From positions 1 through 64,000 of the forward strand of contig CAZKRM010000006.1 of assembly GCA_964555285.1 (NCBI GenBank): a DNA stretch of 64,000 bases, given 5' to 3'. The notes under the pieces were generated by a model. The model did not search any database. It saw only the letters and a list, made by a program, of their open reading frames with translations, and had not been told where the DNA came from. The translations under genes were made by a program, and so were the position numbers. Source of the DNA: JBBIQV01 sp964555285 (GTDB lineage Bacteria; Nitrospirota; Nitrospiria; Nitrospirales; Nitrospiraceae). Numbering within the stretch: position 1 is the stretch's first letter; every line of letters starts with the position of its first letter. Shown in pieces: positions 1 through 8,131 of this stretch.

Positions 1-826
1 TCGGTGAAGCCAGGCTACCACTTATCACACTGTCCGAATTTTCGGGGCCCCTTCTGTTTCCGTCTTCGGAATCCTCTGTCAGGACGATTCCATGTTGTAG
101 AACATCTGGTCCCTGATTGAACATACGCATGACTACTTCAAAATCTTCGTCAGATAGTAAAGTCTCCTTGCGATCACGGCCACGGGGCGACTGAACAGGT
201 TCGAGGCGCTCTAGCTGCGCGTACATCGGGCGCAGGATGGTTTCGTTCGCTGGGTGATTCGGGAACAATAATCTGGTTCTAAGGAATCGCTCTCCAGTGA
301 ATCTCAACTCATTACGCAAGAGCACAAATGTGATCTGCCTGGGGCCTGCCTTCGCCAAGCTGGAGAATACTGCTTGTGGATCAAAGACCTGATGGATGAT
401 GCAGTCCTGGTCTGAATTCATTGACCGGATATCGCCGAAAGTGATAGCTGAAACTTTATCCTGGGGTATGCCAAAGCCATCCGGGTCTGGGAGTCGGAGT
501 GCCCAGTTCAATCCAGTGGCAACGGAAGGGCTACTCACAACGAGAGCAGCCCGCCTATTTTTGCCAAGGCTCTCGTTTATTGCGTTCAGGACAAGTCGAC
601 GCTTTGGTGAATTATGCTCAAGGGAGTTGAATATCTCCCGAAATGCCTGAGTCAATTCTTGAAGTATGAGCTCCTCCCACTGACCCAGAGCAGCCATTTC
701 GGGTAGACGATTTTCCAGCCCATTAAGCGGTTGAGAGACTGACCAATCGTACCAGAGACTCTCTGGCTGACCGGAGGCAATCAGCGCTTGTTCATAGGAC
801 CTGATGCCGATAGGCAGGCTGAGCAT
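1..826 (-). CDS. Hypothetical island protein, incomplete at window edge
   Basis: An open frame runs on the minus strand from an ATG at 826 to the window edge without a stop, at least 275 codons. Reading: begins MLSLPIGIRSYEQAL, then a mixed alpha/beta segment with stretches such as RRAALVVSSPSVATGL, VSAITFGDIRS and RQITFVLLRNELRFTGERF. The alternation of hydrophobic strands with short loops is like the nucleotide-binding halves of helicase-fold conflict proteins (for example DISARM-type DrmE), but I see no clear Walker motif and would not name it. The ATG lies only 10 bases from the insertion sequence end, with an in-frame TGA inside the IS repeat and no good ribosome site, so the true N-terminus was probably removed by the IS. 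Codon use is less GC-rich than the core genes, as expected for island DNA. Confidence 0.6.
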   Translation of the reverse strand, partial: MLSLPIGIRSYEQALIASGQPESLWYDWSVSQPLNGLENRLPEMAALGQWEELILQELTQAFREIFNSLEHNSPKRRLVLNAINESLGKNRRAALVVSSPSVATGLNWALRLPDPDGFGIPQDKVSAITFGDIRSMNSDQDCIIHQVFDPQAVFSSLAKAGPRQITFVLLRNELRFTGERFLRTRLLFPNHPANETILRPMYAQLERLEPVQSPRGRDRKETLLSDEDFEVVMRMFNQGPDVLQHGIVLTEDSEDGNRRGPENSDSVISGSLASP

Positions 827-835
827 AATATTTCT

Positions 836-860
836 GGCGCTTCAGGGTTCAGCATGGGTA
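836..860. repeat. IS left inverted repeat
   Basis: Reads GGCGCTTCAGGGTTCAGCAT onward; matches the reverse complement of 2116-2140 at 22 of 25 bases. It overlaps the 3' end of the transposase gene, whose stop lies at 849. Confidence 0.85.
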
Positions 861-2075
861 CAGCTCGAGCCCTCCGCAGCGAAAGTAGATCGCCGTCTTG
901 AAGTTCTCCATGTTCCGGAAGCCGCAGGCCATGCTCTTGATCTTCTGAATCTTGCTGTTGAGTCCTTCGCTCATCGCGTTGGTGACCGGATGCTGGTCGT
1001 AGGTCAGGATGGTATCGATGTGCCTGCGGACCGTCTCCGCCGCCTTGCGAATCGGCTCCAGCCGACTGTGCGTCGCCCAGCAGTACCACCGTGTCCAGCA
1101 CGTCCAGCCTGACGCCGGAGCGACGTCGTGCCACAGACGGCGCACCGCCTCTGTGATGGCCCACGCCCGGCCGACGTTCCACTCCTTGCGCATCAGCACC
1201 TCACACGCGTCACGCCGCCGCTCCGGCACGTTCTCCCGGCTGGACAGCCACAGGGACGTGCTGCCCTTGAGCGTCTCGTCGCCTGACGCCATGAGTTCCC
1301 GGTGCTCCTGCTTGCGGACCGTGTCCACCGCCTTGCCGACGTGACCCATGACGTGGACGCGGTCGAAGACGATCTTCTCGGCCGCCTCAGGCCCCTGCGC
1401 CCGCGTCGCCTGACTGGAGGGCTCCCACATGTCCATCGCCACCGCGTCGATGCCGTCGAGTTGCTCCTTCGTCAGCCCCGCGTCGGAGCCGTCACGACTC
1501 TCCTGCGTGCGGTCTTCGACGATGTGCTCCACCGTTCCCTCGTCCACGTCGCAGACCCGCGTCAGGTCGCGATGGCCCGTGGCCGCCGCCTGCTCCTCCA
1601 CGCCGATTCGGCGCACGATCCGCGCCTGCGTGCGCGCTCGGCCGCGCCTGACCGCCCGCTGCATCAGCCCCCACGCGTCGTCCCAGCTGATCCGCACGAT
1701 CCGCGTCGCGCCGCTCACGTCGCATGGACGCCGCACGTCGATGGCGACGCGCTCGACCAACAGCGTGACCCGCGACCGCGGCTCCGCCCATGGACCTGTG
1801 ACCTGGACCACACCGTGTTCACCGCATGCCACCCGTGGGAGGCGCGCGTGCCGGTGAGTCTGGACCTGGCCGCGGTCCAGATGCCGCCAGGTCCGCTCCT
1901 CGGCGTGATCGGACAGCGGCAGCGTCGTGGTGCCGTGAGGGCACGCCCACGCCGCGTCCTCCGGGTGCTCGGCCCACACGTCCACGGACTGCCCTGTGAC
2001 GGTCAGCTGGACGCGGCTCACGGTCGACGGCGACTGCAAGCCCAGCAGGTCTTGAGACAGCGCGGTGTCTTGCAT
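849..2075 (-). CDS. ISL3 family transposase
   Basis: A 408-residue protein that catalyses transposition of the surrounding element. The length is normal for ISL3 transposases. Features in order: an N-terminal region with C/H residues (CPHGTTTLPL, RLPRVACGEHG) where the family carries a zinc-finger-like domain, a helix-turn-helix-like segment around residues 130-190, then the DDE catalytic core: aspartates in VAMDMWEP and KIVFDRVHVMGH, and the glutamate in NAMSEGLNSKIQKIKS near the C-terminus. The frame is intact, so the element may still be active. It reads toward the interrupted island gene. Confidence 0.9.
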   Translation of the reverse strand: MQDTALSQDLLGLQSPSTVSRVQLTVTGQSVDVWAEHPEDAAWACPHGTTTLPLSDHAEERTWRHLDRGQVQTHRHARLPRVACGEHGVVQVTGPWAEPRSRVTLLVERVAIDVRRPCDVSGATRIVRISWDDAWGLMQRAVRRGRARTQARIVRRIGVEEQAAATGHRDLTRVCDVDEGTVEHIVEDRTQESRDGSDAGLTKEQLDGIDAVAMDMWEPSSQATRAQGPEAAEKIVFDRVHVMGHVGKAVDTVRKQEHRELMASGDETLKGSTSLWLSSRENVPERRRDACEVLMRKEWNVGRAWAITEAVRRLWHDVAPASGWTCWTRWYCWATHSRLEPIRKAAETVRRHIDTILTYDQHPVTNAMSEGLNSKIQKIKSMACGFRNMENFKTAIYFRCGGLELYPC

Positions 2076-2115
2076 GGTGGCCTCCTGACGAGGCCATCAT
2101 CCGACCCCTTCAGAC

Positions 2116-2140
2116 TACCCATGCGAAACCCGGAAGCGCC
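2116..2140. repeat. IS right inverted repeat
   Basis: Partner of 836-860; outer end reads ...CCGGAAGCGCC on the plus strand. Lies 41 bases upstream of the transposase start. Confidence 0.85.
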
Positions 2141-2319
2141 GAAAAAATGATGGTCCGATCTTTCAAAGCTGGAGAGGCTTTGCAAGAAGTCTTTCAGACC
2201 GAGGAAGATGGAGAAGGGAAGAGGTGTGACGGGCCCCGGGCCAGAAAAATATTTTTCTGTCTACACGGCGTCTACACAGGCGACTGGCGAGAAAACTGAT
2301 ATGTCTAAGTGGTTGATTT
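2141..2319. other. Island/tRNA junction with integrase-type sites
   Basis: No gene is supported in this stretch between the IS and the tRNA-Lys 3' end. It holds a GC-rich palindrome (about 2231-2242), a perfect 18-bp palindrome at 2242-2259 (CAGAAAAAT then ATTTTTCTG), and directly after it two copies of GTCTACAC at 2259-2266 and 2270-2277, an 11-base period. Paired short direct repeats just outside a tRNA 3' end are what tyrosine-recombinase att regions look like. On the minus strand a short open frame of about 45 codons (ending ...FERSDHHFF) runs into the IS but has no start codon; it may be the separated 5' part of the interrupted gene. Confidence 0.5.
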
Positions 2320-2395
<76 letters not shown>

Positions 2396-2413
2396 ACCGT
2401 GCTTGGAGATGAC

Positions 2414-2497
2414 GTGTGGCGTGAGGGGTGAGACGTAAGGGGGAGCAGATTATATAGCTCGAATTTTACCATGTACACCTGACTCCTTACCCCTTAC
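2414..2497. repeat. Heptamer arrays between two tRNAs
   Basis: Plus-strand arm 2414-2441 is four 7-base units (GTGTGGC, GTGAGGG, GTGAGAC, GTAAGGG). A complementary-type arm lies at 2479-2497 (CTGACTC CTTACCC CTTAC). The arms could pair across about 37 bases. Same style as other heptamer loci in this window. Confidence 0.6.
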
Positions 2498-2504
2498 TTG
2501 TTCG

Positions 2505-2580
2505 TGGTGCGCCTGACAGGATTTGAACCTGTGGCCCTCAGCTCCGGAGGCTGATGCTCTATCCACTGAGCTACAGGCGC
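2505..2580 (-). tRNA. tRNA-Arg (anticodon CCG)
   Basis: Minus-strand cloverleaf with acceptor GCGCCTG/CAGGCGC, anticodon loop CTCCGGA (anticodon CCG), T arm AGGTTCAAATCCT, discriminator A and encoded CCA (2505-2507). Confidence 0.95.
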
Positions 2581-2673
2581 TCCCGCAAGCAAAGTCGCCG
2601 CCACCTTAGCACAGGGTTTTAGGCTCTGTCTAGGTGACCGGTCTGCAAACATCTGTTCCTCATCTGCACGCTC

Positions 2674-3267
2674 CTATGCGGGCAGAAATCCATACTGCAG
2701 CAGCATCTCTTCGCCCTGCGTTCCCGTCCGTTCGCGGATGCTGTCAAGCGCGGCGGCTTCTTTCTCTGCGAGCCGGTCTTCTTCTTCCCGCAGGGCCCGC
2801 GAGAGGCGAATGAGCGGGACGGCGGTCTGGACTTCACAGGCACCCTGGACGAGTCCTTGCTCGTCGGTTGGAATCCCCATCGTGCGGCAGGTGGCGGGCC
2901 GGTAGGCATAGACCCCGCAGCTGCCGTCGGCCTGAAGGGCCGGGCAGGGGAGATCGGCGAACTGGGATACGAGATCGTCCACGACCCTATCGTCCCATCC
3001 ATCGAGGAAGGGAGAGGCGCCAAGCTGCGGATACCGGCGCTCTATCGCGTCGAGTTGCCGGCGTGCGCGCCGCTCGATGGCCTGCCGCTGCTCGGAAACC
3101 AGTGCCACCATACCCCGCTGTATTTCCTGGACATCCAGGATTGTAATAGGGAAAGGGCCGATGCAGCATCGGCAGCACCCCCGGCTACAGGGGAGCTCAT
3201 TCAGCAGCGCAGCACGCGCATGTGCGAACCATTCGTCAATGTGCTGGAACAGGTCGGAGGGGGTCAC
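2674..3267 (-). CDS. YkgJ family cysteine-cluster protein
   Basis: A 197-residue soluble protein with the cysteine pattern of the YkgJ (CxxCxxCC) family, thought to bind a metal or an Fe-S cluster. Seen here: CSRGCCRCC near residues 27-35, then CPALQADGSCGVYAYRPATC near residues 128-148, the two halves of the family signature. The middle is a charged helical region; the C-terminus is a long acidic/basic helix. It starts 12 bases downstream of the next minus-strand gene, so the two are probably co-transcribed. The biochemical role of the family is not settled. Confidence 0.8.
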   Translation of the reverse strand: MTPSDLFQHIDEWFAHARAALLNELPCSRGCCRCCIGPFPITILDVQEIQRGMVALVSEQRQAIERRARRQLDAIERRYPQLGASPFLDGWDDRVVDDLVSQFADLPCPALQADGSCGVYAYRPATCRTMGIPTDEQGLVQGACEVQTAVPLIRLSRALREEEDRLAEKEAAALDSIRERTGTQGEEMLLQYGFLPA

Positions 3268-3279
3268 AGCTGGGCCAGG

Positions 3280-3840
3280 CTACTCTTCGGTCGGGGCAGA
3301 GAGATCGACGATGAGTTCGCCGCGAGGCGAGAAGAATCCTTGGCCGTCCACTTGGACGATGCCGTTGCAGTGTTCCTGGTAGAATTGCAGGATCCACCCG
3401 TTGAAGTCGTAGCCCTCATCCGTGATGTCAGTGGGCACGAGTTGAGTGGTGAGGATGAAGCGGGCACGGGTCACGTGTTCGCGCATGAGGTCGGCTTCGA
3501 TGTCGTCGAACACAGAGAGTACTTCCAGGAAATGAGTGCGCTCCTGTTCGAACACGTCTTGATAGCTGCCCCGGTCTCGCACGCAAAATAGTTGGATCGG
3601 CTTGCGGTCGCGATTATAGCCCAGCGCGATTTGCACCCAGGCCCACTCGTCTAATGCCGCCGGCTCTATGCTGTCGGGGACGATGGGCAATTGCCCGCGC
3701 GACTTGAGGAAATCGATCAGCAGGCGAAGCGGAGGCGAATTCTCTTTCTGGCAGAATACGCGTGAATACTGGTAAATCTCCGCCTGCTCCGGCGCTGCCG
3801 GCTGTGCAGATGAGGGCAGGATCGGGAGTTCTTTCGCCAT
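3280..3840 (-). CDS. Conserved hypothetical protein
   Basis: A 186-residue acidic soluble protein with no signal peptide and no motif I recognise. It starts with a proline/alanine-rich tail (about residues 1-20), followed by a mixed alpha/beta body (for example PIQLFCVRDRGSYQDVFEQE and the acidic VFDDIEADLMREHVTRARF). It is the first gene of a likely two-gene unit with the YkgJ-family gene 12 bases downstream, and is divergent from the HU gene. Composition and codon use match neighbouring core genes, so it looks like a resident gene. Confidence 0.6.
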   Translation of the reverse strand: MAKELPILPSSAQPAAPEQAEIYQYSRVFCQKENSPPLRLLIDFLKSRGQLPIVPDSIEPAALDEWAWVQIALGYNRDRKPIQLFCVRDRGSYQDVFEQERTHFLEVLSVFDDIEADLMREHVTRARFILTTQLVPTDITDEGYDFNGWILQFYQEHCNGIVQVDGQGFFSPRGELIVDLSAPTEE

Positions 3841-3973
3841 GGCGTTCCTCGTATTGATGCCGCGATGGGGGATCGTTCAACGGAAAATTTTAATGTGTTA
3901 CTGTACTCTCGATCCTACACAACCTTCAAGGGGCCAGTGCTCTTTTCCCCACGCCAGATGCGCGTTTTTCTCG

Positions 3974-4002
3974 TTGACAGCCTCAGAGCCTTTGGTTACA
4001 CT
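3974..4002 (+). promoter_or_regulatory. Sigma70-type promoter of the HU gene
   Basis: TTGACA at 3974-3979, 17-base spacer, TACACT at 3997-4002. Transcription would start near 4009, giving a leader of about 134 bases before the HU start. The rest of the 302-base gap (3841-4142) shows nothing else clear. Confidence 0.7.
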
Positions 4003-4142
4003 CTCGCCCTGTTTTCGTCGCCACGCCCATCGCGTCGATAACACAAGGCTCTCACCAAGCGTAGGCTGATTCTTCGGGGGACACAATCCGGTTTGTACTC
4101 ACACATTCACCTAAGTGTTTTATTAATCTTAAGGAGGTTCGT

Positions 4143-4430
4143 ATGGCCAAATCGATGACCAAGTCGCAGATCGCCGATCACGTTGCCGGGAAAGCCGGCA
4201 TCACCAAAAAAGCTGCAGTGCAACTGTTGGACGATTTCGCTGCGCTGGCGTACAAAGAGGCGAAGAATACCTTTGTGGTTCCGGGTATCGGCAAGCTGGT
4301 ACTCGCCAACCGCAAGGCGCGCATGGGGCGGAATCCTCAGACCGGCGAGGCCATCAAGATCCCGGCCAAGCGCGTGGTGAAGTTCCGCGTCGCCAAGGCT
4401 GCGAAGGATGCGATCCTCGGCAAGAAGTAA
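4143..4430 (+). CDS. HU family DNA-binding protein
   Basis: A 95-residue nucleoid protein that bends and compacts DNA as a dimer. The whole length matches the HU/IHF fold: N-terminal helices (MTKSQIADHVAGKAGITKKA), the GIGKLVLANRKARMGRNPQ arm with the conserved RxGRNPxTG DNA-contacting tip, and the basic C-terminus. A strong AAGGAGG lies 5-6 bases before the ATG. The gene stands alone, with its own promoter upstream and a strong hairpin terminator downstream, as expected for an abundant protein. Confidence 0.93.
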   Translation: MAKSMTKSQIADHVAGKAGITKKAAVQLLDDFAALAYKEAKNTFVVPGIGKLVLANRKARMGRNPQTGEAIKIPAKRVVKFRVAKAAKDAILGKK

Positions 4431-4498
4431 GGCAAGCAAGGCCGGGTAGCGCTGAACGAGGCAGGACGGACTGTTCAGACAGTACACCCGGTGCAATG

Positions 4499-4540
4499 AC
4501 GAGGCCGGTTTCCCAGTCTGGGAAACCGGCCTCGTTGCTT
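4499..4540 (+). terminator. Rho-independent terminator after HU
   Basis: A perfect 17-bp stem (4499-4515 with 4519-4535) and a 3-base loop, followed by TGCTT. It lies 68 bases after the HU stop codon, and 37 bases beyond it the next gene ends on the other strand, so it may serve both directions. Confidence 0.8.
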
Positions 4541-4577
4541 GTGGAGATGGCGTGGGAAGACGCCCCGGCTTGTCGAG

Positions 4578-4850
4578 TCAGTGAGAGGGGCCCAAGCCGC
4601 TTCCGCCCATGCCGTCGTGTCCCACGAGCTTGATGGCGTCCCCGTCATTGACCGTGGAATCCTCGCTGGCGATCCGTTTATTAATCGTGACGAGCACCTT
4701 TTTCTCTCTCAGCAACTGAAGCAGGTGGCGAAGATTGTCCCCTTGCCGTTGGATCACCTGCCGCACCGTCATGGGCCTGGGAATCTCACAAGCCAGGTCA
4801 CGCTCTCCGTCTGCGGTCTGAAGCTGTCCCATCAGTGTAATGGTGATCAT
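4578..4850 (-). CDS. MoaD/ThiS-like sulfur carrier protein
   Basis: A 90-residue beta-grasp protein. The pattern of a short hydrophobic start, a helix (MTVRQVIQRQGDNLRHLLQLL), VLVTINKR, and the acidic turn VNDGDAIKLV is that of ThiS/MoaD, ubiquitin-like sulfur carriers whose C-terminal Gly-Gly is thiocarboxylated. Here the tail reads DGMGGSGLGPSH: Gly-Gly is followed by seven more residues rather than ending the chain. In related carriers such tails are clipped by a peptidase before activation; that is inference here. No E1-like or peptidase gene is adjacent. Confidence 0.7.
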   Translation of the reverse strand: MITITLMGQLQTADGERDLACEIPRPMTVRQVIQRQGDNLRHLLQLLREKKVLVTINKRIASEDSTVNDGDAIKLVGHDGMGGSGLGPSH

Positions 4851-5117
4851 GCCCTTTTCCCGATCCGGTCGACATCAGACGGTCGTTGCGCTCCCGCTCA
4901 TCGAGCGGCTGCAGCAAGTCCATCCTCCTCCCGATCCCGATGACCACTCCAAGCCAATGTCACCATTCCGCGACGGGGTGCTTGGCAGCCGCTTCCACCG
5001 CGCTGTCGTTGAACCATAACAAGAAGCCGGAGTGCGACGCAATCCTGCCTTCTTCTTGACGGCAAAACCAGGTAAGATGGTCTCCTGGTTACGACGACTG
5101 TGTGACGGGAGAGAATC

Positions 5118-5675
5118 GTGCGCATCATCGAGACGCCGTTGCAGGGCCTGCTGATCATCGAGCCCGATGTCTTTCGCGATCCGCGCGGCTTCTTTCTCGA
5201 AACCTACCACGAACAGCGCTATGCCCAAGCCGGTATCGCGGGACCGTTTGTGCAGGACAATCTCTCGTGGTCTGCGCGTGGAACCCTCCGCGGGCTGCAC
5301 TATCAGTTGACGAAGCCGCAAGGTAAGTTGGTGATGGTCGTCAAAGGGACGGTGTTCGATGTGGCCGTCGATATCCGGCGCGGCTCGCCGACCTTCGGCC
5401 AATGGTATGGGACCGAACTCGCTGCGGATAATTTGAGGCAGCTCTACATCCCTCCTGGTTTTGCACACGGGTTCTGCGTGATGAGCGAGGAGGCGGGGTT
5501 TCTCTATAAGTGCACCGACGTGTATGTTCCGGCCGATGAACGCGGCCTTGTCTGGAACGATCCGACACTGGCGATCGCGTGGCCGGTGGCTGCACCGACG
5601 CTGTCGGCAAAAGACCGGGCGTACAAGACGCTGCCGGAGATGACGGCAGACCTGCCTTTCGCTTGGACTCGATAG
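5118..5675 (+). CDS. rfbC: dTDP-4-dehydrorhamnose 3,5-epimerase
   Basis: A 185-residue cupin-fold epimerase that converts dTDP-4-dehydro-6-deoxyglucose to dTDP-4-dehydrorhamnose in dTDP-rhamnose synthesis for cell-surface glycans. Family signatures: DPRGFFLETY near residue 21, the substrate/catalytic segment RGLHYQ near residue 58, VVKGTVFDVAVDIRRGSPTFGQW, and IPPGFAHGFCVMSE. Length is normal. The start is GTG at 5118, preceded by GGGAGAG at a good distance. The other rfb genes are not nearby, so it stands alone in this window. Confidence 0.93.
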   Translation: MRIIETPLQGLLIIEPDVFRDPRGFFLETYHEQRYAQAGIAGPFVQDNLSWSARGTLRGLHYQLTKPQGKLVMVVKGTVFDVAVDIRRGSPTFGQWYGTELAADNLRQLYIPPGFAHGFCVMSEEAGFLYKCTDVYVPADERGLVWNDPTLAIAWPVAAPTLSAKDRAYKTLPEMTADLPFAWTR

Positions 5676-5803
5676 GCGAGTGGGCCATGCATGACGTTGA
5701 TCTTCAATTCAGGCCTGTGTTATTGAGGAATCGCAGCTCACAAGGTCAACCGGTCGTGATTCGTCACGCCGGCGACTTTTATCATTGAGAGAAGGAGGAG
5801 ACG

Positions 5804-6232
5804 ATGGGAAAGAGCCTCAAGGGAACCAAGAGCCATGACAATCTCAAAGGCGCGTTTGCTGGAGAGTCTCAGGCGAACCGGCGCTATCTGTATTTCGCGC
5901 GCCGCGCGGACATTGAAGGCTATCCGGACATCGGGGGGCTGTTCCGCGATACATCCGAAGCGGAGACCGGCCACGCCTTCGGGCATTTGGACTTCCTGAA
6001 AGAAGTCGGCGACCCGGCAACCGGCGTGCCGATCGGGAATACGGAGGCCAATCTCAAGTCCGCCATCGAAGGGGAAACGTACGAGTACACGCAGATGTAT
6101 CCCGGCATGGCGAAGACCGCGCGCGACGAAGGCTTTGCTGAACTGGCCGAGTGGTTCGAGACGCTGGCCAAGGCCGAGCGGTCGCACGCAAACCGATTCA
6201 CCAAGGGACTGGAGAGCCTGAAGCAGGGTTGA
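5804..6232 (+). CDS. rbr: Rubrerythrin (diiron domain only)
   Basis: A 142-residue ferritin-like four-helix protein that reduces peroxide at a diiron site. The E/ExxH pattern is present: GAFAGESQANRRYLYFA, SEAETGHAFGHLDFL, AIEGETYEYTQMY and AKAERSHANRF supply the metal ligands. The usual C-terminal rubredoxin domain with four cysteines is missing, so electrons must come from another protein. The Fe-S oxidoreductase and DUF3501 genes follow within 35 bases and by a 4-base overlap, which suggests they form one detoxification unit. Strong AGAAGGAGGAG upstream of the ATG. Confidence 0.9.
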   Translation: MGKSLKGTKSHDNLKGAFAGESQANRRYLYFARRADIEGYPDIGGLFRDTSEAETGHAFGHLDFLKEVGDPATGVPIGNTEANLKSAIEGETYEYTQMYPGMAKTARDEGFAELAEWFETLAKAERSHANRFTKGLESLKQG

Positions 6233-6266
6233 GCTGAGGGCTGACTGCTTCCCTGCCTGCATTCGC

Positions 6267-7538
6267 ATGAAAGGTCTCAGCCTCATCAATCCGGCCGATC
6301 GCGCGCAGCTGGGAAAAGACACGCTGCGAGTCTACGAGATTTGTGACAGCTGCCGCCGCTGTTTCAATCTCTGTCCGTCCTTCAATACATTGCTGGACCG
6401 TATCGATGCGTACGAAGGGGCGGTGGACAAGTTGGCCCCGTCGGATCATCACCGTGTGGTGGACGAGTGCTACTACTGCAAGCTCTGTTACAACCATTGC
6501 CCCTACACCCCGCCGCACCAATACGGGATCGACTTTCCCCGGTTGATGATCGTCTGGAAGCGGTGCCTTGCCGCCACGCGCGGCGTGCGGTGGCGGGACC
6601 GGTTGTTGATCCAAACCGAGCTCGTGGGTACGGTCAGTTCATGGCTCGCGCCGCTGGCCAATTGGGCGTTGCTGCAGCCGTGGATGCGGAGGCTGATGCA
6701 GTCGTGGCTGGGAGTGCATCAGGACCGGCAGGTGCTGCACTACCAATCTGAGACTTTTGCCCGGTGGTGGGATCGTCGCCTCAAGCCCCAGCCATCGTCG
6801 GGCAATCGAAACGTCGCCCTGTTTGCCAGTTGCCTCGTGAATTATCAAGCCACGGATGTGGGGAAAGCGACCGTCCAGGTGCTGGAGAAGAACGGCGTTC
6901 ACGTCGTCGTGCCGGAGCAGCGCTGTTGCGGGATGCCGTTCTTCGACATCGGCGACACCGAGTCGATCGTGAAGGCGGCTCGGGCGAACATCGCGTCGTT
7001 GAAACAATGGGTGGACCAGGGGTATGACGTGGTCGTGCCGGTGCCGAGTTGCAGCCTCATGCTGAAACGGGAGTACCCCTCTCTCGTTCCGGGCGAGGAC
7101 ACGGCACGTGTGGCCGAGCGGACCTTCGATGTCTGCGAGTATCTGATGCGATTAAAGAAAGACGGCGTGCTGGCGCAAGACTTCACGCGTAAGCCCGGCC
7201 GCGTGGCCTATCAGATCCCCTGCCACCTGCGCGATCAGAATATCGGTTTCAAGTCGAAAGAACTGATGGAATGCGCGGGGGCCCGGGTCGACGTGATTGA
7301 AAAATGCTCCGGCCACGATGGGAGCTGGAGCGCCAAGACGGAATTTTTTCCGCTTTCGATCAAGATTGCGGAGAAAGCCGTCCGGGCGATCGAGCAGACA
7401 CCGGCCGATCTCGTCGCATCCGATTGCCCGCTGGCCGGACTACAGCTTGACCAGGCCGGAGCGGCTGCCCATGCCGGCGGGAAGAAGACGCTGCATCCGA
7501 TCCAGATCGTGCGAGACGCCTATGGGTTGCCGTCATGA
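6267..7538 (+). CDS. GlpC/HdrD-like Fe-S oxidoreductase
   Basis: A 423-residue cytoplasmic or membrane-associated electron carrier. N-terminal half: two 4Fe-4S motifs, CDSCRRCFNLCP (residues about 26-37) and CYYCKLCYNHCP (about 68-79). C-terminal half: two CCG-type domains, LFASCLVNYQ...QRCCGMPFFD and a second with PCHLRDQ...CSGHDGSWSAK where the usual CCG is changed to CSG. CCG domains bind noncubane Fe-S clusters in heterodisulfide reductases and glycerol-3-phosphate dehydrogenase GlpC. Its place right after a rubredoxin-less rubrerythrin makes an electron-supply role likely. Overlaps the next gene by four bases (ATGA). Confidence 0.85.
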   Translation: MKGLSLINPADRAQLGKDTLRVYEICDSCRRCFNLCPSFNTLLDRIDAYEGAVDKLAPSDHHRVVDECYYCKLCYNHCPYTPPHQYGIDFPRLMIVWKRCLAATRGVRWRDRLLIQTELVGTVSSWLAPLANWALLQPWMRRLMQSWLGVHQDRQVLHYQSETFARWWDRRLKPQPSSGNRNVALFASCLVNYQATDVGKATVQVLEKNGVHVVVPEQRCCGMPFFDIGDTESIVKAARANIASLKQWVDQGYDVVVPVPSCSLMLKREYPSLVPGEDTARVAERTFDVCEYLMRLKKDGVLAQDFTRKPGRVAYQIPCHLRDQNIGFKSKELMECAGARVDVIEKCSGHDGSWSAKTEFFPLSIKIAEKAVRAIEQTPADLVASDCPLAGLQLDQAGAAAHAGGKKTLHPIQIVRDAYGLPS

Positions 7539-8131
7539 ACGGGCTCACACAGGCCGACCTGATCTCTTTGGCGGACTACGAACGTCAACGGGAGGAGTAT
7601 CGGAAGCGCATCATCGAGTTAAAACGCCGGAGGCGGATCGCCCTTGGGGACCTGATCGCGCTCGTGTTCGAGAGCCGTGACACGCTGCAGTTTCAGATTC
7701 AAGAGATGATTCGCGCCGAGCGGATCTCCGACCCTCACAAAATACAAGACGAGCTGGATGTCTATAACCCTTTGTTGCCGGGTGACGGCGAACTCAGCGC
7801 GACGCTGTTCATCGAGATCACGGAGTCCGAACGGATGCCGTATTGGTTGGATCTGTTCATGGGTATCGATCACGGGGAGAAGGTCGGTATTACCGCCGGA
7901 TCGGAGACGGTCTATGGGGAATTCGAAGGCGGGCACAGCCACGAAACCAAAATCAGCGCGGTGCATTTCGTGCGGTTCCGACTTACAGCCGCCATGATCG
8001 CGGCCTTCGCGCAACCGCAGGTTCCGGTCGTGCTCCATGTGGACCACGCGACCTATCACGAAGCCGCGATGGTACCCTGGGAGATGAGGCAGGAGTGGAT
8101 GGCGGACCTGTCAAAAAGTTCTGAGTTATGA
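7535..8131 (+). CDS. DUF3501 family protein
   Basis: A 198-residue soluble protein. The opening (LISLADYERQREEYRKRII) and central part (ELSATLFIEITESERM, HYETKI-like segment around GHSHETKISAVHFVRF) match my memory of DUF3501, a family usually found next to rubrerythrin and an Fe-S oxidoreductase, as here. No catalytic motif is known. It is translationally coupled to the preceding gene. Its last codons (SSEL and stop) are written in a heptamer repeat arm, so the C-terminus has probably been reshaped by that repeat. Confidence 0.75.
   Translation: MNGLTQADLISLADYERQREEYRKRIIELKRRRRIALGDLIALVFESRDTLQFQIQEMIRAERISDPHKIQDELDVYNPLLPGDGELSATLFIEITESERMPYWLDLFMGIDHGEKVGITAGSETVYGEFEGGHSHETKISAVHFVRFRLTAAMIAAFAQPQVPVVLHVDHATYHEAAMVPWEMRQEWMADLSKSSEL

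Larger units (their letters stand above)
836..2140 (-). mobile_element. ISL3-type insertion sequence
   Basis: A 1305-bp element holding one transposase gene, bounded by 25-bp imperfect inverted repeats (836-860 and 2116-2140; 22 of 25 positions match; both ends start GGCGCTTC). The family call rests on the transposase. Flanking 8-mers (828-835 and 2141-2148) do not match, so no target duplication is visible, which suggests a later rearrangement or deletion at one end. Confidence 0.85.

Noticed and set aside
396..650. Plus-strand frame of 84 codons
   Set aside because: It is antisense to the longer open minus-strand frame 1-826, has no ribosome site and a basic shadow-like composition.
828..2148. 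Target-site duplication of the IS
   Set aside because: The 8-mers next to the two inverted repeats (ATATTTCT and GAAAAAAT) do not match.
1302..2150. 282-codon plus-strand frame opposite the transposase
   Set aside because: Arginine- and histidine-rich reading typical of an antisense shadow in GC-rich DNA; the transposase on the other strand has clear motifs.
4875..5468. 197-codon minus-strand frame
   Set aside because: Overlaps rfbC on the opposite strand and has no domain character.
5687..5788. 33-codon frame between rfbC and rubrerythrin
   Set aside because: No ribosome site and no hydrophobic or domain character; the stretch is more likely the rubrerythrin promoter region.
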